This document shows positions 56,406-64,000 of a stretch of DNA of 64,000 nucleotides, one piece after another (positions within the stretch are counted from its first letter, which is position 1; every line of letters begins with the position of its first letter). The translations under genes were made by a program, and so were the position numbers. Under the pieces are notes generated by a model. The model was not told the DNA's origin, ran no database searches, and saw only the letters and a list, made by a program, of their open reading frames with translations. Source of the stretch: Dromiciops gliroides (lineage: Eukaryota; Chordata; Mammalia; Microbiotheria; Microbiotheriidae); NCBI RefSeq assembly GCF_019393635.1, contig NC_057863.1:37798857-37862856 (forward strand), in the 5' to 3' direction.

Positions 56406-57495
56406 TTATTCACTTTTCTGGATGCTCATTTACCAGTTCCTTAATACTACATTTTAGAACATAGCATATATAAAATCAAACTCCATAGCCAACAGTTTGC
56501 TCACTCTAGACAGAGATCATTTTTATTGTACCGCAAGGTATCAAGATGTTTTTCTTATTACACCTCCTTACACATCTGTTTTTCTGTGGTTTATAATTTC
56601 TATATATGTATCATGATCCTGCCTGTGTACCTACAAGACCATATGTAATTCTATTAAATGATTTAACATATTTGTTCAGTGTTTACTATGTTGACTAAAC
56701 TGAGTCCTAGAGACACAAAGACAAATAAAATTTCTGAGTAGTTTATTTTCCAATTGGAGGACACAGAATGAATAACTTTGAACCCACTCAGGGGGCAACT
56801 GGGTATTTAAGGAATGACTAGTTCCCAAGACAGATTCTGTAGCCAGACTCTTTGTAGAACCAGAGTTATAGGGAATGGAGATGCTTAGCAGCAATTCAAA
56901 TACTATTTCTGGTCCATTCCACCTGAAGAGCCCTTTGAAGGGTCTCCCCTTGTACATATTAACTTGGCACCTTTCTGCTATGTTACTGTATCCAGGACAC
57001 TTCCCTTCAAAATGCTTTATTTAAAACAAAGCTGATGAGGTAGGTAGTTAGTACATGTGTGGTGGATACAGGTAGAAGAAGTGAAAATAGGTAACAAACA
57101 GCAGATACTAGGACCCAACAAATGGCACCAGGAACCACAAGAATATTAAGTATTATCCTGGGTTGGAAATGCCTAGATGGTAGGCTAAATTCTAAGATTA
57201 AATCCAAGACCACGGAAAAGGGTAGTTGGAGCTTTAAAAATTAATCACTAAGCTACACTCAAGAAGAGATAAATTCCATTATTCAGGCCTTTTTCTTTTC
57301 TCAAAAACATCCCAAAAGGCAAAACAGTTAAGTAGGAAAATAGAATAGACATTTGTTTCACTAAAGACCCTACTTTGAAAATATTATTCCTGTACATTTA
57401 TTTCATTAGAGTCAAATGAAAAGACTAGCATTAGCCTTGCAGGTTATATTGTAGTGAGCTCTTTCTCAAAATAAATGCATTTTCATCACGTCTTT
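56406..57495. other. Unassigned sequence
   Basis: No gene or clear repeat. CATATTTGTTCAGTGTTTAC near 56670 may be the edge of a dispersed repeat. Confidence 0.45.
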
Positions 57496-57499
57496 TCTA

Positions 57500-57725
57500 T
57501 ATACAGGGAGAGCTAGGATGGCACAAACTATATTTGGAATTAAGAAGGGATGGATTTATATTCTGCTTTGAACAACTAGCTAGCTGTGTGCCCATAGGCA
57601 AGTGGCTTAACCCATTTGAGCCTTTGTTTCTTATCTGTAAAACTATGAAAATAATATAATACCCACCTTCCACACAGGGCTGCCATGATGTTAAAATACA
57701 ATAATATATGTAAGGTAGTCAGCTA
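57500..57725 (+). repeat. MIR-like SINE, plus strand
   Basis: CTAGCTGTGTGCCCATAGGC, TTTGTTTCTTATCTGTAAAA and CCTTCCACACAGGGCTGCCA are in MIR order. Confidence 0.7.
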
Positions 57726-58026
57726 CCTTTGACAGTCACTTTGGAAGCTTCCTCCTCTCTCACTCTTCATATTCATCTAGTTGCCAAGTCTCATTGATTC
57801 CTTCATGGAATTTCTCCCTTTCATCCTCTTTTCTCCTTCTGTAACTATCATCCTTATTAAGACCTTCAGAAAGTGTTGATTGAAAAGTTTTAATAGCATC
57901 TTTGGTCTAATTCTTTTCAGTTTTCCCCCTCTCTTTGATTCATCTGTCACCCAGCTGCCAATTTCTAAAGCACAGTTCTATGTCACTCCTGGATTGAAGA
58001 AAATACAATGGCTCCCTATTGCCTCT
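57726..58026 (+). repeat. L2 LINE ORF fragment, plus strand
   Basis: ATCCTTATTAAGACCTTCAG, TTCTATGTCACTCCTGGATT and ATGGCTCCCTATTGCCTCTA are in L2 order. Confidence 0.7.
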
Positions 58027-58041
58027 AAGAAAGCAATCAAT

Positions 58042-58176
58042 TAGGGGAAGCTAGGTGGTTCAGTGGATAGAACACTGTCCTGGAGTCAGGAGGACCTGAG
58101 TTCAAATCTGGTCTCAGAAACTATCTAAGTGACCCTAGACAAGCCAGTTAACCCCTATGGTCCCCCCCCCCCAGCC
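58042..58176 (+). repeat. WSINE1-like SINE, plus strand
   Basis: GGGGAAGCTAGGTGGTTCAG through TTAACCCCTATGGTCC with a C-run. AAGAAAGCAATCAA (58027) and AAGAAATCAATCAA (58177) are the probable target duplication with one change. Confidence 0.88.
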
Positions 58177-58750
58177 AAGAAATCAATCAACAAATATTTA
58201 TTAAGTTTATATTTACTAAATGACAGATACTATGCTAAATACTAGTGTACAATAAAAAATATGTATAACAGCAGAGGTAGAAGGAACTTTAAAGGCCTTT
58301 TAAGCCAACTAATTTTGCAGATAAAGAAAAGGAGGATCAAATAGGCTAAGTGGATTGTCTAAATCCCAGAGGTCATAAATGTCAGAGTCAAGATTTGAAT
58401 CTAGGTCCTCTAGATTCAAAAACATGGCTCTTACTATGGGAGCCTAATGGTGGGGAGAGGTGATGGGATGGAGATAATGTCTATGAAAATGCTGGATAAA
58501 CATCAGTAGAAATAAAGCTTTAACAAGTAAAGGAAAGGGATCCCAAAGGAGGTTACCTTTTGGTGAATCTTGCAGTAAGCCAGGACTTCAAGAGGCAGAG
58601 GAGATGAGGAAGCATGTTCCAAGCAAGGGAAAAAGCCAATGCAAAGGCTAAGAAGTGGAAGAGAGTGGATAAGGAAATGCACACAGGTCAGGGCTGTTGT
58701 ATTGTAGGGTTTATGGAGGGGAGTGATGCAAAGAACTCAGTAAAGATAAG
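58177..58750 (+). repeat. Long dispersed repeat, with a MIR/L3-type piece inside
   Basis: AATCAATCAACAAATATTTA and GACAGATACTATGCTAAATA start it. A minus-strand MIR/L3-like piece lies at 58270-58440 (GGAACTTTAAAGGCCTTTTA). The middle part continues at TGGTGAATCTTGCAGTAAGC, GAGGAAGCATGTTCCAAGCA and AAAGCCAATGCAAAGGC. Confidence 0.55.
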
Positions 58751-58759
58751 GTCTTAAGG

Positions 58760-59210
58760 CTCAGGACACACTCATTCATAGTGAAGTGGGCTGAATCTCT
58801 CCCTCCAAGAGTCTAGGGGTAGCCCTGAGCATTTTTCTCCAATGCTATCAGCTTGAGCTTCCATTCTGGCGTGTTCCACTCCCATTGTTAACTGCCTGTT
58901 AACTGCCAGTTCTATTTTCATATAACTAATGAACATCAATTCATGGATATTTACCGTGAGTATATAGGAAGAGCCTCTTCACATCCTCATAGACATTGTG
59001 CCTTATATCACTTTGGTCCCTGGTGAGAGTGAGCAGGAACTTTAAGTATTTTCTGCATGGTACAGGTCCCACCAATCCACTTCCAAATGCAGCATAACTG
59101 CTGCACAGGTCCATAACTCAGCTACTGGTGGGTTGGGTCAAACAAGTTTCCATCTGGATTCGGGACAATCCCAGCCTGGACTCCAGCTCTTATAATTCCA
59201 GTGGCCTGCT
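58760..59210 (-). repeat. Unassigned interspersed repeat, copy 2
   Basis: GCTATCAGCTTGAGCTTCCA, TTCTGGCGTGTTCCACTCCC and GATATTTACCGTGAGTATAT parallel the copy at 47330-47740. Confidence 0.5.
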
Positions 59211-59795
59211 CTCCTGATATTTGGAAACTCACAATGTCATAGCCCTGTGCAATTTCCTTTGCCTAAAACCAGGAAAGAAGAGACAGAACCAACAGCAGGT
59301 GACCACATATCTTTGGTGGGCAAATGAAGTCCTAAGGCTTCTATCTTCACCAAGGGTTTGGTCCTCTTCTATTAATTTGAATATGATGGAGAGGAATGAA
59401 GAAGAAGACTCACTTTGGCTTGTTAATGTCTTTTAAATGTACCCCGTTTCTGGCTTCTCAGCCAATCAATGGTCAAACCAGACCAGACTACCATGTGGTA
59501 AGTAAATAGACAGGAGCCACCTGTAGAGTGTCTAATCAGGCTCCAGATTGTGGAGCATGACTCTTACATTAGGAATCATCATTCCTTTCTGGAAGAAGGC
59601 TCCTGTGCTTCTGCCTCAGCTGAGCCCAATATGTAGCTCCCAATTATAATAGGAAGGGGGTCAGGTTTTAGAAAAGATTTTATCTAAGAAAACTCAACCA
59701 ATGCAGGTTAATATCTTTTCTGCAATTTAGCCTTAGAGAGCTGTTTAGAGCCCTGAGAAGTTAAGGGACTTGCCCAAGGTCACACGTAAGCTTTA
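59211..59795. other. Unassigned sequence
   Basis: It may continue the repeat before it. No gene is seen. Confidence 0.4.
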
Positions 59796-59799
59796 GGAA

Positions 59800-60260
59800 A
59801 TTTCCCTTCACAATCTGGCCCAAGTCTATCTTTTCAGACTGATTTAACTTTGCTTCCCTTTCATACAAGATATATTCTTGCCAAACTGGCTTTCTCATTG
59901 TTCCTACCACAAACCACTCATTTTTCTGATGCTGTGCTTTTTCTCTGGCTGTCCCAAATACCCAGAATTCTCTCCCTCTTCTCTACCTTGTGACTTTCTT
60001 CAAGAATCTGCTGATATCTCACGCCTTAAGGAAGTCTTTACTGCCTCCTCCTCCCTTTCCTCCCAATTGCTTGTGCTTTCTCTTTGAGATTATCTCAAGC
60101 CAATTCTGTATTTTGTGTGTACATAGTGGGTTTCATGTTCATTTTCCTATCAGAATGTAAGCTTCTTGAGGACAGGGACTATATTTTTAGGTCCCTTTGT
60201 ATCCTTAGCATTTAGCACAATGATAGGCATATAGAAAGTGAATAATAAGTGCTTATTGTG
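59800..60260 (+). repeat. L2 LINE 3' end, long fragment, plus strand
   Basis: TTCACAATCTGGCCCAAGTC, TCAAGAATCTGCTGATATCT, AGAATGTAAGCTTCTTGAGG and TTAGCACAATGATAGGCATA are in order for the last 450 bp of L2. A second L2 piece lies at 60340-60440 (TTGGAATTCCCTCCCCCC). Confidence 0.88.
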
Positions 60261-60559
60261 GATGATAAGAATGAAGATGATGGTGGTGGTGATGATAATG
60301 ATGGTGTGACATTATATATCTCAGGTTTGTATCTTTGTACAGTGTTTCCTCTATCTTGGAATTCCCTCCCCCCTTCCACTGACTCTTGGAATCCCTCATT
60401 TCTTCCAAAGCTTAGCCTTTCCTATTCCTGGAGCACATACATACATATATATGTATATATAAACACACAATTAGTCAATGCATGTTGATTGCTATGAAAT
60501 CATCATTTAGTATTATATGAATTATCAAAATTTCCCTATTTGTTCATTCTCATTGTTAC

Positions 60560-61020
60560 TATGAACAAGCATTTATTAAGCACTTACTTTGTACCAGGTA
60601 CAAAAAAAAAAAGTAAAACAGTCCCTGTCTTCAAGGAGCTTAAATTCCATTGGGGGAGGGGTAGCTAGGTGGCACAGTGGATTGATCACTGGCCCTGGAG
60701 TCAGGAGGACCTGAGTTCAAATCCTCAGACACTTAACACTTACTAGCTGTGTGACCCTAGACAAGTCACTTGCCACCATTGCCTCACCAAAAATTTTTTT
60801 AAAAAATTAAAAAAAATAAATGGGGAAAACTACAAGAATATATCTAAGTATTTACATGAGGTAGACAAAATTAATATAAGATAATTTTGGGAGGAGGTAT
60901 ACTAGCAGCTGGGTTGGGTTGGGGAGGGCATTAAATTCATGAAGAAAGTGGTATTTGATTTGAGTTTTGAAAGAATCCAGGGCTTCCTAGAGGTAGAGAT
61001 GAGGAGGTTATTTCATTCAC
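60560..61020 (+). repeat. Long dispersed repeat split by a WSINE1-like SINE
   Basis: AGCATTTATTAAGCACTTAC and CTTCAAGGAGCTTAAATTCC start it. After the SINE it resumes at AAATGGGGAAAACTACAAGA and AAAGAATCCAGGGCTTCCTA. Confidence 0.7.
60658..60815 (+). repeat. WSINE1-like SINE, plus strand
   Basis: GGGGTAGCTAGGTGGCACAG through CACCATTGCCTCACC with an A/T-rich tail. It lacks part of the region between box B and CAGACACTTAA. Confidence 0.9.
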
Positions 61021-61868
61021 TGTTGAATGAAATTGACCATATTATATCTGAATCCTCCCACCAAAGTCCAATGATGATACTTTAAATATGGACAGGAAAA
61101 AATTGATTATGTATAGGTAATGGGAGGACCCACTTGGCTAAACTTAGAAAAATTTATCATCAGGTTGGCAGAACTTGATGAATTTGGGGGAACAGCAGCT
61201 GTTGAAGACTATTTACCAAGTTATAAAGAAGTTACAGTCTGTATCATTTGAGAGACTCCTTTCACCAATAATATCCCAAATTCATCAAGTAATAAAATAT
61301 TTCTGAATGTGTCAAGATAATGGAATGTGATAGATGAGATTTAGGAGATACTCAGAAGCCCACCTGAAGAATAATTTAAAGTGATTGAATTGGATAAGGC
61401 AACTGACTGCTGACTGGATTACTGTCTGACTTCTAGTTAACTAGATTCTAAGCACATCTGGCTTGTACTTAAGAGTACTTAAGAAAGCATGGTTCTCAGA
61501 AGCTAACAACTTTGAACTTTGACCACTTTGCGGCCCAGTCAACCAATCAGCTTGAAGAACCTCCCATTTCTGGGAGCAGACAGGAAGGAGGGAGCAGAGA
61601 CTGTGTAGGAAGCTCCAGCTCTTTGGCAGGGAGACATTGACATGGCAGAAGAGAACTTCAGAAGTGGGAGATTAGGAAGGCTAGGATTGCCAGGTTATAG
61701 GAAATCTGTTCTCAATCTTTCTCTTTCTTTTACTATCTTTCAATAAACCCTCAAAAACCTAAACTTGTTTATCAGTGATTTCAGTCAGTTTCCCCCCCCC
61801 CCAAAACTGGAGGAACAGATTAGAACCTAAATTTAGAAATTTAAATTACACATGAATCTGTCATAACA
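61021..61868 (+). mobile_element. Probable solo LTR fossil, about 850 bp
   Basis: It starts TGTTGAATGA within the dispersed repeat and ends CTGTCATAACA. It has AACCAATCAGCTTG near 61538, an AATAAACCC signal near 61742 and a C-run at 61792-61802. No interior sequence follows, so it looks like a solo LTR. The start is less certain than the end. Confidence 0.5.
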
Positions 61869-62105
61869 GCCAATAGTATAATGTGAGTTTTCTGTATTTT
61901 AATATGATTATTTTAGTTGTAAATGGAGATTCAAAGACAAATTCAGTAAATAGCTTTCTTATTTAATTTATCCTACATGTGTCCCTTGAACAAATTGATA
62001 TTATTCTATAGTGAATAAGAAAGGATCTTCCATTTTATTGGAGCTCTCTGTGAGGAATTCCCTCTACTAATATAAGTCAGAACCTTCCTTGCAACTAAAA
62101 ATCTT
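61869..62105. other. Unassigned AT-rich sequence
   Basis: Nothing recognised. Confidence 0.5.
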
Positions 62106-62109
62106 AGAG

Positions 62110-62285
62110 AGTCAGAGAATATCATAGATGTAGAGTTGGAAATGACCTTGAAAGCCATCAAGTACAAGTCAGAGACATTAAGTGACTTGCTCTGGATCTC
62201 ATAGCTAGTGTGTGTCAGAGGCCAGATTTGAACCTAGGTCTTCCTGGATACAAGGTCAGCTCTCTATCTGAGCTGCTTCAATATA
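62110..62285 (-). repeat. MIR/L3-type repeat, minus strand
   Basis: ATCATAGATGTAGAGTTGGA, CATTAAGTGACTTGCTCTGG and CCAGATTTGAACCTAGGTCT. Confidence 0.75.
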
Positions 62286-62545
62286 TTTAATTCAATTCAA
62301 TGAGTATTTATTAAGCATCTACTATGTCCAGTGGACTGAACTACGTATTGGGGATATAGTGACAAAAATAAAACAATTCCTGCCCAGAAGGAGTTTATAA
62401 TCCACCAGATCTGGATTCAAAATGGGGCTGGTGATACCTATAATATCTATTTCAAGGAGTTGTTGAGAGGATCCAGTGAGTTAATGTGTGGAAATCAGTT
62501 TTATATAATTACAATGCTATATAAATTGCAACCATCATCATCATC
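62286..62545 (+). repeat. Dispersed-repeat start followed by a MIR-like core
   Basis: TGAGTATTTATTAAGCATCT and CTACTATGTCCAGTGGACTG belong to the dispersed repeat. GGATTCAAAATGGGGCTGGT and GGAGTTGTTGAGAGGATCCA belong to a MIR core and tail. Confidence 0.55.
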
Positions 62546-64000
62546 TTCATATCTAAGGAAGTTACTGATTAATTTATTAATTACTCTCAAAATTCTGAAG
62601 TGAACTCATGCTGTAAGTTAAAGGGAAAACTATGTACCACATACTACATGTAATTTACTACCTAGGTGACATCAGGCGCATCACTGGCCTTGGTTTTACC
62701 ACCTGGAAAATGGGGATGATCTGATAGGGTCTTTCCCATTATAATTTGAAGATATGTCAACTTTGAACATATACCAGGAAATTTTCAGAAATGAACCATG
62801 GAGAAGATCATATATTTTTTGTAGTCAGATTTCTTCTGCACCCAGACTATGAAGTAAAAAGAAGAGGTATGTGGCCATATTCAGATAATTCAAGTAAAAG
62901 CAAAACATCAACTGCCTGCTAATGAAAAGGGATTATTTTATGTACAGAGTGATCCCAGGCATCTGTTTATGCTGCTCTAATTCACTGGATGATTACCTAA
63001 TTCTCCACTTAATTTAACATGGAGGCAACAGCCTTATAGTTGTAGCTCAGGAAAGCCGTCATGGACTTTCAAGTGCTAATGAAAAACCAGCTCTAATGAG
63101 AGCATTTATTTAGCCACAAAATATCTTGATTTACATTGTTTTATGTGGGAGTAAAAGTCAGGGGAAGAAGAGGAGAAAAAGAACAACTTTTTTCATGGAG
63201 AAAATGATTTCTTTTTTTCTTTGATGAAAACAGCTGTTCTGTTTGTAAAGCACCTTCCCCTCTCCAACTAGGGGTTCCTTAAGCCAGGAACCCTCAACTT
63301 ATTATTTGAAGATTCAACACCACTGGAATTTCAAACTACTAACAATGGGAAAAACCATGAGTGGTAGCCTTAATGTGTCACCAAGGGTGATGCTGCCTGC
63401 TCTACCTCTGAGATCATCCCTAATGGTCAGTCCATTCCTATTTAATTATGATGTTGCAGATTGGAAATGCATAGTAGTTTCTCACTGCCAAATGTCAGAG
63501 GACCCCTGCCTCATAATAAACCACTGAGAGAGGCCTTTGGCCACCATTACATCTGCGGCTGCCAACTATACAGGATTTAAAGTCAACATTGGTGAGCCTT
63601 GAACTATTCTGAAATGCATTAAAACCTCACTTCTCCAGAATGCCTAAAGAATAGGGTATTTTGAATACCATAAGGCTAATTAATTATGTAGTAGAACTTG
63701 TTTCATTTTTTAAAAAATTTCATAGCAATCTTTCAAAACTATTTTAAATGCCTCCCTGATTTGATAAACAATATATTGAACATATTTCAGAATTTTATTG
63801 AAGAATCAAGAGCCTCAATGTGGTTAGTTATGTGAACTAATGTGCATGCCTTTGGTGGGATACTGAGTTTGATTTGTACCAACCTCAGGACTTTCCTAAT
63901 GCCTGCTAGTATAAAATAAATATATATAGAACCATGGTATTAGTTCTATTTTGTTTGCTTCTTTCATATAAAAATTATTATGGAATATGTAGCAATGTAA
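62546..64000. other. Unassigned sequence to the window end
   Basis: A MIR-like piece lies at about 62655-62760 (CACCTGGAAAATGGGGATGA). The rest shows no gene or repeat signature. 62950-63180 is complex, non-repetitive DNA that could be conserved. Confidence 0.4.

Overview
This is a repeat-dense, AT-rich, gene-poor stretch of a marsupial nuclear genome. About twenty copies of one tRNA-derived SINE head (box A-like TGGTGCAGTGG, box B-like GAGTTCAAATC, then GCTGTGTGACCCTGGGCAAG), marsupial-type L1 3' ends and the long SINE ending in AAGAAAACCCC or ATGACATCA motifs all point to Marsupialia. The abundance of the short SINE, which I take to be WSINE1-like, and the well-preserved target-site duplications around many copies suggest an Australian lineage, perhaps a dasyurid. 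That last step is inference.

Only one convincing protein-coding gene is present. An intact, intronless 475-codon frame at 29394-30821 (+) encodes a MORF4L1 (MRG15)-like chromatin protein with a complete chromodomain and a complete MRG domain. The parent gene has many introns, so this is a processed retrogene that kept its frame. It also has a Pro/Gln/Ser-rich N-terminal extension of about 149 residues that MRG15 lacks, and an enlarged loop in the chromodomain. It lies in a GC-rich, CpG-rich island with very high GC at third codon positions. Upstream are two identical NRF1-type 12-mers, inverted CCAAT boxes and a TATA-like box; AATAAA signals lie downstream.

Layout: 1-7.3 kb holds an LTR fragment, MIR-like SINEs, CR1/L3 pieces, WSINE1-like copies and two L1 3' ends arranged tail to tail. 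7.33-13.13 kb is one decayed endogenous retrovirus with two LTRs, a tRNA-Pro-type primer binding site and five inserted SINEs. 13-24 kb is a mosaic of SINEs, L2 fragments and a long dispersed repeat. 24.3-25.7 kb is a minus-strand L1 fragment. 26-28 kb is mostly unassigned. 28.4-31.4 kb is the retrogene and its flanks. 31-39 kb holds SINEs, microsatellites and LTR-like pieces. 39.1-43.7 kb is a 5'-truncated L1 with recognisable endonuclease, reverse transcriptase and C-terminal domains, split by a young SINE. 43.7-64 kb is more repeat mosaic, with large GATA/GGAT and TATC arrays and a probable solo LTR.

No tRNA, rRNA, CRISPR or multi-gene system was found. Repeat family names were assigned from remembered consensus features, not from a database search, and most repeat edges are approximate.
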